DNA from: Novosphingobium sp. SG751A
GTDB lineage: Bacteria; Pseudomonadota; Alphaproteobacteria; Sphingomonadales; Sphingomonadaceae
DNA length: 64,000 nt
Reading direction: 5' to 3'
Assembly (NCBI RefSeq): GCF_013149295.1
Contig: NZ_JABGCB010000010.1
Coordinates: forward strand, 182,262 to 246,261
The position numbers were made by a program, and so were the translations under genes. Positions 52,388-62,147 of this stretch are shown here, piece by piece. Below the pieces are notes generated by a model. It saw only the letters and a program-made list of their open reading frames with translations. It did not search any database and was not told the origin of the DNA. Numbering within the stretch: position 1 is the stretch's first letter; each line of letters starts with the position of its first letter.

Positions 52388-52565
52388 GCCTCCGGCGGGC
52401 AAAGGGTCTCGACCCTTTGCAATCCCATTACTGGGGTGGCGCCATATCGCTGGCTTTCCGCGAAGCGGCTTAATATCATTGCCTCCGGCGGTGCGGCGTT
52501 ACGCCTTGGCCGAACCGACACGCAACGCATACAGTAATGGGAGCGCGAGGGACGAGTCCCTCGCA
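52388..52565. repeat. Palindromic intergenic element, copy F (degenerate right arm)
   Basis: 178 bp. The left arm is consensus. The right arm keeps TAATGGGA but is replaced by GCGAGGGAC-GA-GTCCCTCGC, which still forms a hairpin. The centre has CCGCGAAGCGG and a stray GCCTCCGGCGG. It lies between SRP RNA and dnaX. Confidence 0.75.
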
Positions 52566-52607
52566 TTTACCCTTTCCTTCTTCCTCCCAAGCCCTAGTTA
52601 GACAGAC

Positions 52608-54410
52608 ATGATGACTGATTCCTCGGACATGTTTGGCGGCGACGATGACGGCGATGATCTGCCGTGGGATGATGACGCGCCAGAAGCGCAACCCAGCGCG
52701 GCCGAACTGGAAGAGGCGGGGCAGGAAAGCATGTTCGGCGCGCCCGATCCGGCGCCCCCCTCTGTACCAAAGCCCGCGCCTGTGGTTTCAGCCCAGCCCT
52801 ATCGCGTGCTGGCGCGCAAATATCGTTCGCAGACCTTTGCCGAGCTGATCGGTCAGGATGCGATGGTCCAGACGCTGGCCAATGCGATCAAGCGCGACCG
52901 CCTGGCCCATGCGTTTTTGATGACCGGCATTCGCGGGGTGGGCAAAACATCCACCGCCCGTCTGATTGCCAAGGCGCTCAATTGCGTGGGGGCCGATGGC
53001 AAGGGCGGACCGACGATTTCGCCCTGCGGCGTGTGCGAGCCCTGCGTGGCGATTGCCGAGGGGCGGCATATCGACGTGATCGAGATGGACGCGGCCAGCC
53101 ATACCGGCGTGGACGACGTGCGCGAGATCATCGAGGCGGTGCGCTATGCGGCGGTTTCGGCGCGTTACAAGATCTATATCATCGACGAAGTTCACATGCT
53201 GTCTCGCAATGCTTTCAATGCCTTGCTCAAGACTCTTGAGGAACCGCCCGCGCATGTGAAATTCCTGTTTGCCACCACCGAGGTCGATAAGCTGCCGATC
53301 ACCGTCCTGTCGCGGTGTCAGCGTTTCGACCTGAAGCGCATCCCGGCCAAATTGCTGGCCGAGCATTTCGGTGGCATTTGCGAAAAGGAAGGCGTGGCCA
53401 TCGAGGCCGAGGCGCTGGGCATGATTGCCGAGGCGGCCGAAGGTTCGGCGCGCGACGGGCTTTCGATCCTCGATCAGGCGATTGCTCATGCCGATCAGGC
53501 CAGCGATTCCGACCACACCAACGTCACCGCCGAGAGCGTGCGCGAGATGCTGGGGCTGGCCGATAAGAGTGTGCAGCGTAAGCTGTTCGCGGCTCTGTTG
53601 GGCGGGGATGGGGCGGCTTTGCTGGATCTGGTCTCGGTGCAATTCGCGCTGGGGGTTGAACCCATCGCCCTGATGCGGTCCGCGATGGAGATTACCCATC
53701 GCATCACCGTGGCGCAGGTCGGCCGCGGCGAGGTTAAGGCTGTTTCCGAGGATGAACGCAAGGCCATCGAGGATTGGGCCAAGCGTTTGCCCCCCGGTCA
53801 GTTGCATCGCCTCTGGCAATTGCTGATCAAGGGGCATGACGAGGTCAAAACCGCGCCCGCGCCTTTGGTGGCGGCGGAAATGGCGCTGCTGCGATGCCTC
53901 CACGCCGCCGATATGCCCGATCCGGGGCAATTGGTGAAAAAGCTTGAAGGGCTTGCCGCGCAGGCTGTCGCCATGCCGGCGCCCGCTCCGGGAGAAAATG
54001 GCCCGGCCCCTGCCGCCCCGGCGATGAACTGGCGCGAACTGGTCGAGCATGTCGAGCATTACTCGATCCCGATGGGGGCGATGATGCGCGGACAGGTGCG
54101 CGTGGTGGAGCTTTCCCCCGCGCGGCTGGTTTTCGAGCAGGCTCCGGGCTTTGCGATGAATATCGTCGAGGACCTGCGCAAGATCCTGCGCGAGGTGACC
54201 GGCGATTTGTGGGAGGTTGAGCAGCGCAGAGAAGGCGGCGAGCCGACCTTGATGGAGCTTGAAGCCAAGGCCCGCGAGGCGCAGGTCAGCCAGCGCCAGC
54301 AATCGCCCCTGATGCAGGCCGCATTGGCCGCATTTCCTGGGGCGCAGGATATTACCGATGAAGGACAATCTGGCGGCTTTCAGCGCCGTCAGTCCTATGG
54401 GAGTCGTTAA
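52608..54410 (+). CDS. dnaX: DNA polymerase III subunits gamma/tau
   Basis: 600 residues. Clamp-loader ATPase. An acidic, low-complexity N-terminal extension of about 65 residues precedes the AAA+ core, YRVLARKYRSQTFAELIGQD. Walker A is GIRGVGKTSTAR (about 105-116), zinc cysteines lie in LNCVGADGKG...PCGVCEPC, Walker B is YIIDEVHMLS, and the SRC motif is TVLSRCQRFDL. A C-terminal tau-like region follows. ybaB starts on the next base after its stop. Confidence 0.96.
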   Translation: MMTDSSDMFGGDDDGDDLPWDDDAPEAQPSAAELEEAGQESMFGAPDPAPPSVPKPAPVVSAQPYRVLARKYRSQTFAELIGQDAMVQTLANAIKRDRLAHAFLMTGIRGVGKTSTARLIAKALNCVGADGKGGPTISPCGVCEPCVAIAEGRHIDVIEMDAASHTGVDDVREIIEAVRYAAVSARYKIYIIDEVHMLSRNAFNALLKTLEEPPAHVKFLFATTEVDKLPITVLSRCQRFDLKRIPAKLLAEHFGGICEKEGVAIEAEALGMIAEAAEGSARDGLSILDQAIAHADQASDSDHTNVTAESVREMLGLADKSVQRKLFAALLGGDGAALLDLVSVQFALGVEPIALMRSAMEITHRITVAQVGRGEVKAVSEDERKAIEDWAKRLPPGQLHRLWQLLIKGHDEVKTAPAPLVAAEMALLRCLHAADMPDPGQLVKKLEGLAAQAVAMPAPAPGENGPAPAAPAMNWRELVEHVEHYSIPMGAMMRGQVRVVELSPARLVFEQAPGFAMNIVEDLRKILREVTGDLWEVEQRREGGEPTLMELEAKAREAQVSQRQQSPLMQAALAAFPGAQDITDEGQSGGFQRRQSYGSR

Positions 54411-54746
54411 ATGAAGTCGATGGAAGAAATGATCAAGGCCGCCCAGCAGGCCGCCGAAACGATCCAGAAGCAGATGAACGAAACTCAGTCGAAGCTGGAT
54501 TCGCTTGAAGTTGAAGGCAGCGCGGGAGGCGGTCTGGTCAAGATCCGCGCCAGCGCCAAGGGCAGGGTGATCGGCGTTTCGGTCGATGACAGCCTGCTGG
54601 TGCCTGCCGACAAGGGCATTCTGGAGGACCTGATCGCGGCCGCGTTTAATGATGCGCGCGCCAAGGCCGATGAAGTTGCCGGGGCCGAACTGGCCAAGGC
54701 GCAGAGCGGCATGGGCCTGCCCCCGGGCTTCAAGCTGCCGTTCTGA
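54411..54746 (+). CDS. YbaB/EbfC family nucleoid-associated protein
   Basis: 111 residues. Small dimeric DNA-binding protein: the MIKAAQQAAETIQKQM helix, the VEGSAGGGLVKIRASAKG strand pair and LPPGFKLPF tail fit the family. It starts immediately after dnaX, the usual position. recR, which commonly follows, is replaced here by an exported trypsin-like protein. Confidence 0.94.
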   Translation: MKSMEEMIKAAQQAAETIQKQMNETQSKLDSLEVEGSAGGGLVKIRASAKGRVIGVSVDDSLLVPADKGILEDLIAAAFNDARAKADEVAGAELAKAQSGMGLPPGFKLPF

Positions 54747-54748
54747 TC

Positions 54749-55510
54749 ATGAGAATGCAAATGGGGCTGTGGCGTGGCGCCATGGCCCTCATGCTGATTA
54801 TGGGCGCGCCGGTGGCGCAGGCCGAAGATGCCGCCCCGGCCCCCGATCCGATCACCGCGACCTGTCATCCCGCCTTTACCGTCGATGGCGCAAAGCTGTC
54901 GGCGGGCACCGCCTTTGTGCTGGACATGACCGAGCCGCCCAGCGCGAGCAACCCGCTGGCGCCTCGTCCGCCTGCGCTGTTTCTGGTGACGGCGCTGCAT
55001 CTGTTCGGGCCGAATGGCGGGCTGGCCTCGCAAATCGAATCCGAACATCTGCCCGACCATGTGAAGATGGACGCCTGTATCGGCGGCGATGGCCAACATT
55101 GGGCCGCGCGGCGCACGCTGGCGATTGCCGGAGCGGTACCGATGGCCTCGCCCTTTCGTGATGTGGCTGCCTTTGCCGCCGATCCGGCCGGGTTGAATGG
55201 CGCAACTCGTCTGCGATTGGCCGACAAGGGCCCGGCGGTGGGCGATGACGTGTGGGTGGTGGCCTCAATGGGCGGGGATGGGCGCATCCGGCGCTATGGC
55301 GCACGGGTGACCTATAATGGGCCCGAGGCGCTGCAATATGCCTTTGTCGATGGCACGCTGGCGTTGCAGGCCAGCAGTGGGGCGGCGGTGATCGATGGAT
55401 CGGGCCGGGTGCTTGGCCTGCACCTGGGCGGGGGTAAGGATCGCGGCGATCTGTTGGGCATGGCGGTGCCGCTCGAGCGTTTGCGCAAGTTGATTGGCGA
55501 GGCGAAATAG
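54749..55510 (+). CDS. Exported trypsin-like serine protease family protein
   Basis: 253 residues. A signal peptide (GAMALMLIMGAPVAQA) is followed by a chymotrypsin-type fold: FLVTALHLFG places the catalytic His, FRDVAAFAAD could supply the Asp, and LQASSGAAVIDGSGRVLG matches the Ser region. The usual GxSGGP is changed to ASSGAA, so catalysis is uncertain. It is 2 nt downstream of ybaB. A non-catalytic role is possible. Confidence 0.65.
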   Translation: MRMQMGLWRGAMALMLIMGAPVAQAEDAAPAPDPITATCHPAFTVDGAKLSAGTAFVLDMTEPPSASNPLAPRPPALFLVTALHLFGPNGGLASQIESEHLPDHVKMDACIGGDGQHWAARRTLAIAGAVPMASPFRDVAAFAADPAGLNGATRLRLADKGPAVGDDVWVVASMGGDGRIRRYGARVTYNGPEALQYAFVDGTLALQASSGAAVIDGSGRVLGLHLGGGKDRGDLLGMAVPLERLRKLIGEAK

Positions 55511-55564
55511 GCGCCTGTCTCTGTGGGCAAATTGCAGGATGGCGCGATTGCAGCCTATTTCCCC

Positions 55565-55593
55565 ATTGCGCCGCGCGCATCTGCTCCCCATAT
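55565..55593 (+). promoter_or_regulatory. Candidate RpoH-type heat-shock promoter of lon
   Basis: CCCCATAT (55586-55593) matches the -10 box of sigma-32 promoters. The -35 candidate ATTGCG, 15 nt upstream, is a poor match to CTTGAA. It lies 54 nt before the lon start. Confidence 0.35.
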
Positions 55594-55646
55594 CCTCAAA
55601 AACAACGCAGGGCCGCCGTTCTTAGGTGCAGCCTGAATGGAAGATT

Positions 55647-58088
<2,442 letters not shown>

Positions 58089-58182
58089 TTTTGCTGCAAT
58101 GCCGCGACTCGGGTTTACGCCCTTGTCGCGGATTGCCCTTGGGCGACGACAGGCCGGGTTTAGCCTTCCATTCGTCGAAAAA

Positions 58183-58215
58183 CCCCCGATTTTCGGGGAT
58201 AATTGCGGGTTTTTA
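58183..58215 (+). terminator. Hairpin after lon
   Basis: CCCCGA-TTT-TCGGGG (58184-58198) nested within AAAAACCC / GGGTTTTT. It is 95 nt past lon and just before the HU promoter. Likely terminator, but the T run is offset from the stem. Confidence 0.45.
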
Positions 58216-58228
58216 ATCGCATTTCGCT

Positions 58229-58257
58229 TTGACAGGGGCATTAAAAATCGCTCAATT
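58229..58257 (+). promoter_or_regulatory. Promoter candidate for the HU gene
   Basis: TTGACA (58229-58234), 17-bp spacer and TCAATT (58252-58257). The -10 box is weak. It lies 61 nt before the HU start codon. Confidence 0.4.
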
Positions 58258-58317
58258 CCGCCCGCTGTCGAGGCGACTCAAACAGATATTCTCAACGTCC
58301 TTTTCGGGGGTACCCAA

Positions 58318-58590
58318 ATGAATAAGAACGAACTGATCGGCGCGGTTGCCGAAGCCAGCGGCCTTACCCGCAATGATGCGACCAAGGCTGTCGAAGGCGT
58401 GTTCGATGCGATTACCGCTGCTCTGAAGGCTGGCGATGAAGTCCGTCTGGTCGGCTTTGGCACTTTCTCGGTGGCCAAGCGCAAGGCCTCGACCGGTCGC
58501 AACCCCCGCACCGGCGAACCTCTGGCGATCTCGGCCTCGGCTCAGCCCAAGTTCAAGGCTGGCAAGGGCCTGAAGGACGCGGTGAACTGA
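58318..58590 (+). CDS. hupB: HU-family DNA-binding protein
   Basis: 90 residues. Dimeric histone-like protein: MNKNELIGAVAEASGLT, then DEVRLVGFGTFSVAKRKAS and GRNPRTGEPL, the DNA-inserting beta arm with its Pro. The start was fixed at the ATG at 58318. Located after lon, as in many proteobacteria. It is followed by a strong terminator. Confidence 0.95.
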   Translation: MNKNELIGAVAEASGLTRNDATKAVEGVFDAITAALKAGDEVRLVGFGTFSVAKRKASTGRNPRTGEPLAISASAQPKFKAGKGLKDAVN

Positions 58591-58641
58591 TCACCCGTTT
58601 TTGACTGCTGAATGGCTGAAACGCCTCGCAGCCATAAGCAG

Positions 58642-58678
58642 AAAAAACGCCGCCTCGGATCATCCGGGCGGCGTTTTT
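58642..58678. terminator. Terminator after HU (bidirectional)
   Basis: AAAACGCCGCC pairs with GGCGGCGTTTT around a 12-base loop, with A and T tracts on both sides. It lies between the convergent HU and rlmB genes. Confidence 0.85.
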
Positions 58679-58718
58679 GTTTGAGGCCGGGAAGGGGGCT
58701 CTAAAGGCCCCCTTTGCC

Positions 58719-59549
58719 TTATTCGGCGCCTTCGCGTGTGGCTACGGCATAGAGCGCGATGGCGGCCGCATTCGACACATTGAGCGATTCCATCGCCTCA
58801 CTGATCGGCAGGCGGGCCAGAGCATCGCAATGCTGGGTGATGTTGTGGCGCATGCCTTCGCCCTCAGCGCCCAGCACCAGCGCCACCGGCCCCGCGGTCA
58901 TCGCCTGCGAGAGCGTAGCCTTGGCCTCACCGGCCAGACCGATGCGCCAATAGCCCGCTTCGGCGATTTCTTCGAGCGCGCGGGCCAGATTGACGACGCG
59001 CACCCAAGGTACGACCTCCAGAGCGCCGCTGGCCGATTTGGCGAGCGTGCCCGATTCGGGCGGCGCGTGGCGATCCTGGGTGATGATCGCAGCCGCGTTG
59101 AAGGCAGCGGCCGAACGCAGAATCGCGCCGACATTATGCGGATCGGTCACCTGATCCAGCACGATGATGGGGCGCGAGGGATCGCCATCGAGCACTTCGT
59201 CGAGGAAAATGTCTTCGAGGCAATCGCAATCCAACACCAGCCCCTGATGCGGCGCATCGCGCGCGACAAGGCGGCCCAGATCGGCGGCCTGCGCATATTC
59301 GACCGTGAAATCAGCGGGAAGCTCGCCATCCAGATTCGCAATGGCCTCACGCGTGGCCCACAGTTTGCGGTGGTTGCGGTCGGGATTCTTCAATGCGGCC
59401 TCGACCGCGTGATGGCCCCACAGGCGCACCGCGCCCTTGCTGGCTCGGCCCGAGCCGCGCCCGCCCTGCATGCGCCCTGCACGGCCCCGCATGGCCTTGC
59501 CCTTTCCGCGCCCGCCCTGTTGGGTGTCGTCGTCGCTGTGGCGGCTCAT
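58719..59549 (-). CDS. rlmB: TrmH/SpoU-family rRNA 2'-O-methyltransferase (RlmB-like)
   Basis: 276 residues from the ATG at 59549. The Gly/Arg-rich N-terminal tail (GGRGKGKAMRGRAGRM) could bind RNA. LWGHHAVEAALKNPDR is the substrate-binding domain. The SPOUT knot motifs are DQVTDPHNVGAILRSAAAF, ALVLGAEGEGMR and ESLNVSNAAAIALY. RlmB methylates G2251 of 23S rRNA; assignment to that site is by family resemblance. The upstream in-frame extension crosses the tRNA-Tyr promoter and is excluded. Confidence 0.9.
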   Translation of the reverse strand: MSRHSDDDTQQGGRGKGKAMRGRAGRMQGGRGSGRASKGAVRLWGHHAVEAALKNPDRNHRKLWATREAIANLDGELPADFTVEYAQAADLGRLVARDAPHQGLVLDCDCLEDIFLDEVLDGDPSRPIIVLDQVTDPHNVGAILRSAAAFNAAAIITQDRHAPPESGTLAKSASGALEVVPWVRVVNLARALEEIAEAGYWRIGLAGEAKATLSQAMTAGPVALVLGAEGEGMRHNITQHCDALARLPISEAMESLNVSNAAAIALYAVATREGAE

Positions 59550-59597
59550 GAATTGTCCTTTCTGGCAAAAATTTCCCCGCCTTTGCCAATTCGAGTG

Positions 59598-59626
59598 TTG
59601 ACAGGCAAGGGCAAGATCCTCATAGG
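59598..59626 (+). promoter_or_regulatory. Promoter of tRNA-Tyr copy 1
   Basis: TTGACA (59598-59603), 17-bp spacer, CATAGG (59621-59626), then CGCGGT. Identical in its boxes and spacing to that of copy 2. Confidence 0.8.
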
Positions 59627-59716
59627 CGCGGTCCTCGGCTGAAAGGCTCCACACAAATGGGGCCATTCGGGGGGAAACCCCCAAGCTGGATAGCCTCGCA
59701 AGAGGCCTGACGGTGT
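59627..59716 (+). promoter_or_regulatory. Structured leader of tRNA-Tyr copy 1
   Basis: Hairpins GGGGG-GAAA-CCCCC (59669-59682) and GCCTC-GCAA-GAGGC (59693-59706), both with GNRA tetraloops, precede the tRNA. An upstream GGCTCCA/TGGGGCC pairing is also possible. From the -10 box to the tRNA is 96 nt, the same length as in copy 2. Confidence 0.55.
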
Positions 59717-59802
59717 GGACAGGTGGCCGAGTGGTTAATGGCAGCAGACTGTAAATCTGCCCGCGAGAGCGTACGCTAGTTCGAATCTAGCCCTGTCCAC
59801 CA
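59717..59802 (+). tRNA. tRNA-Tyr (GTA), copy 1
   Basis: 86 nt, class II with a long variable arm. Acceptor GGACAGG/CCTGTCC, discriminator A, encoded CCA (59800-59802). Anticodon arm CAGACTGTAAATCTG with GTA, T-arm TAGTTCGAATCTA. Identical to copy 2. Confidence 0.96.
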
Positions 59803-59926
59803 CCGTTGCAGTTTTCCCATACACATGATCGTGATCGGCCCCAAGGGGCTTGGCTTCTGGCTGGGTTTTGCCGCCGTGCCTGTCCCGGCATTCGACAGAC
59901 AATTTATCCACAATGATTTCTGCCTG

Positions 59927-59955
59927 TTGACAGACGTGATCAACACCCCCATAGG
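59927..59955 (+). promoter_or_regulatory. Promoter of tRNA-Tyr copy 2
   Basis: TTGACA (59927-59932), 17-bp spacer, CATAGG (59950-59955), then CGCGGA. The spacer differs from copy 1 while the boxes are the same. Confidence 0.8.
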
Positions 59956-60045
59956 CGCGGACCTCGGCTGAGCGGCTCCATCCAAATGGCGCTGTTCGGG
60001 GGGAGACCCCCAAGCTCGAATGCCTTGAAAAAGGCATAACGGTGT
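59956..60045 (+). promoter_or_regulatory. Structured leader of tRNA-Tyr copy 2
   Basis: Hairpins GGGGG-GAGA-CCCCC (59998-60011) and GCCTT-GAAA-AAGGC (60022-60035). Relative to copy 1 the second stem shows a C-G to T-A pair change, and both loops stay GNRA. Confidence 0.55.
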
Positions 60046-60131
60046 GGACAGGTGGCCGAGTGGTTAATGGCAGCAGACTGTAAATCTGCCCGCGAGAGCG
60101 TACGCTAGTTCGAATCTAGCCCTGTCCACCA
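60046..60131 (+). tRNA. tRNA-Tyr (GTA), copy 2
   Basis: 86 nt, identical to copy 1 across the whole tRNA including CCA (60129-60131). Each copy has its own promoter, so they appear to be independently transcribed units. Confidence 0.96.
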
Positions 60132-60197
60132 CCGTTTCCTTCAAATAGCCGGAAGGTTGCGCCCGACACATGGCCCGGCGCAACGCTCGACATGGCC

Positions 60198-60836
60198 TTA
60201 TTGCTGCGGCTTGCTGGCGGGAGCAGGCGTGGCCGCAGGCTCGGATGCTGCGGGCGCGGATGCTGCGGCGCGGGCCTTGCGCATGGTCTCGATCTCGGCG
60301 CCGGTCTTGTAATCAAGCAGCTCGACCTGAAACACCAGATCGGAATTGGCCGGGATCGGGCCTGCGGCCTGCGCACCATAGCCCATGGCCGCAGGGATGC
60401 AGAAACGCGCCACGCCACCCTTGGGCACCATCTGAAGCCCTTGCGAAAAGCCGGGGATCACGCCTGCGACGGGAAAGGTCGCCTGCATCCCCTGATCGAA
60501 CACCGCGCCCGTGGCGGCCAGATAACCGATGTAATTGACCAGCACATAATCCTCTTCGGCCGGGACCGGGCCGGTCGCGGGGCGCAGCATGGTGAAGCTG
60601 ACGCCCGAAGAGGTCTTGGTGCTGCACAGGCGCTGTGCCGGGGGCAGGATCGGGTTGAGCGGCAGGGGGATGATGCCATTGTTCGCGGTGAGCGCCGGTT
60701 TGGCCGCAGCAGCCGTTTTTGCCGCCGCAGGCTTGTGCGCCGGGGCGGCGGCATGGACAGGCGCGATCAGGGAAAGAGCCGCCAGAGAATACAGGGGCAG
60801 GGCGAGGGGCGACAGAGCGCGATACAGTTGCTTCAT
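60198..60836 (-). CDS. FKBP-type peptidyl-prolyl cis-trans isomerase
   Basis: 212 residues from the ATG at 60836. The N-terminus is a signal peptide (ALSPLALPLYSLAALSLIAPVHA), so it is periplasmic. The FKBP domain covers about residues 90-185, with VLVNYIGYLAATGAVFDQG, VAGVIPGFSQGLQMVPKGG and AMGYGAQAAGPIPANSDLVF (in parts). The C-terminal tail is Ala/Pro-rich. Folding of exported proteins is the likely role. Convergent with the tRNA-Tyr copies. Confidence 0.9.
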   Translation of the reverse strand: MKQLYRALSPLALPLYSLAALSLIAPVHAAAPAHKPAAAKTAAAAKPALTANNGIIPLPLNPILPPAQRLCSTKTSSGVSFTMLRPATGPVPAEEDYVLVNYIGYLAATGAVFDQGMQATFPVAGVIPGFSQGLQMVPKGGVARFCIPAAMGYGAQAAGPIPANSDLVFQVELLDYKTGAEIETMRKARAAASAPAASEPAATPAPASKPQQ

Positions 60837-60991
60837 GGTTTCAAGATATAGGCAGGATGGAGCGTCCCGATCAAGTCGATGGCAATTATCCCACAACTCA
60901 GCATTTTGCCTGATGCCAAATGCGTGGATTTTGGCATGGTGCGGGCCTAAACAGGGCCATCGCAAGGCTCGCATCTGAAAGAGGATCTGCC

Positions 60992-62017
60992 ATGTCGGAC
61001 GCATTGCTGGGTCAGATTTCCGAAACGGTCGCAAGCGCGCAGACGGTCGAACAGCTCACGCGCCCCTTGCTGACCATGCTCGAACTGGTGACGGGGCTGG
61101 AAAGCACCTATCTGACCCGGATCGACGAGACGGCCGGTGTCCAGAGCATCCTCTATGCCCGCAACAGCAAGGTGATGCAGATCCCCGAGGGGCTCTCAGT
61201 GCCTTGGGGCGACACTTTGTGCAAACGCGCGCTGGACGCCGGACAGCCCTTTACCGACGATGTGGCGGGGTGCTGGGGCGATTCGGATGCGGCGCGCGCG
61301 CTGGGCATATGCACCTATGCCTCCACCCCCGTCCGGATGGAGGACGGCAGCCTGTTCGGCACGCTATGCGCCGCCAGCTCGGAAAAGCGCCCGATCACGC
61401 AAGAGGGGCGTCAGGTGCTGTTGCTGTTCGGCACCCTGATCCAGCAGCATATTCAGCGCGAAAACCTGCTGGAAAAGCTCCAGCGGGCCAATCGCGAGCT
61501 TGAGGGCTTTTCCTTCACCGATACGCTGACCGGCCTGCCCAACCGCCGCTTCATCTTTCAGGAACTTGGTCGCCTGTTCAGCCTAGCTCAGCGCGAGGGG
61601 CGGCGGGTAACGGTGGCCTTTATCGATCTTGATGGTTTCAAACAGATCAATGACACCTATGGCCATGAAACCGGCGATGCTTTCCTGATCGAGGTCGGGC
61701 GGCGGCTGGCCGCAGGTATGCGGGGCAGCGATCTGCTCGGGCGACTGGGGGGCGATGAATTCGTGCTTGCGGGGCTGGGCCCGGCGCAGGGGCAGGACGT
61801 CGAGCTGACCGTGGCGGCGATGCGGCGGCGGCTGGCCGGGCTGGTTGAGGGGCATTATGATCTGCCCTGCTGCGCGGTGGATTATCCCGGCGCCAGTCTG
61901 GGCATCATCAGCGCCGACCCGCGCGAAACCACCGTCGATCAGGCGCTTCAGGATGCCGACGCCGCCATGTATCTGGAAAAACGCCAACGCCGCGAGGCCC
62001 GCGCCCAGCCGGCCTGA
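60992..62017 (+). CDS. GAF-GGDEF diguanylate cyclase
   Basis: 341 residues from the ATG at 60992 (AGAGGA precedes it). A GAF sensor (about 15-160) is followed by a GGDEF domain with LGRLGGDEFVLAG. RGSD sits five residues before the GGDEF motif, the canonical RxxD inhibitory site, so feedback control by c-di-GMP is expected. No TM helix: soluble. It is the second c-di-GMP enzyme in the window; the GGDEF-EAL protein lacks that site. Confidence 0.92.
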   Translation: MSDALLGQISETVASAQTVEQLTRPLLTMLELVTGLESTYLTRIDETAGVQSILYARNSKVMQIPEGLSVPWGDTLCKRALDAGQPFTDDVAGCWGDSDAARALGICTYASTPVRMEDGSLFGTLCAASSEKRPITQEGRQVLLLFGTLIQQHIQRENLLEKLQRANRELEGFSFTDTLTGLPNRRFIFQELGRLFSLAQREGRRVTVAFIDLDGFKQINDTYGHETGDAFLIEVGRRLAAGMRGSDLLGRLGGDEFVLAGLGPAQGQDVELTVAAMRRRLAGLVEGHYDLPCCAVDYPGASLGIISADPRETTVDQALQDADAAMYLEKRQRREARAQPA

Positions 62018-62058
62018 GCGCTCATTCCGGATGCGACATTAGTATATTTTCGTGTTTT

Positions 62059-62137
62059 TTCGTCCCGCCGTTAAGTGTTTTTGGCAGAGGTGAGGAACCG
62101 AAGCCGCGTCTGCGGCATTGGTTAGCGACGGGACGAA
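62059..62137 (+). promoter_or_regulatory. Long inverted repeat in the cfa leader
   Basis: TTCGTCCCGCCGTTAA (62059-62074) and TTAGCGACGGGACGAA (62122-62137) pair over 14 of 16 positions. The right arm runs into the ribosome site AAAGGA, so folding could hide it. Confidence 0.4.
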
Positions 62138-62147
62138 AGGATGAAAT

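Noticed and set aside
33883..52565. The six repeated elements as a CRISPR array
   Set aside because: They are kilobases apart, long, palindromic and intergenic, without spacers or cas genes.
59627..60045. T-box regulation in the tRNA-Tyr leaders
   Set aside because: No T-box sequence or specifier loop; T-boxes are not known in alphaproteobacteria, and these precede tRNA genes rather than tRNA synthetase genes.
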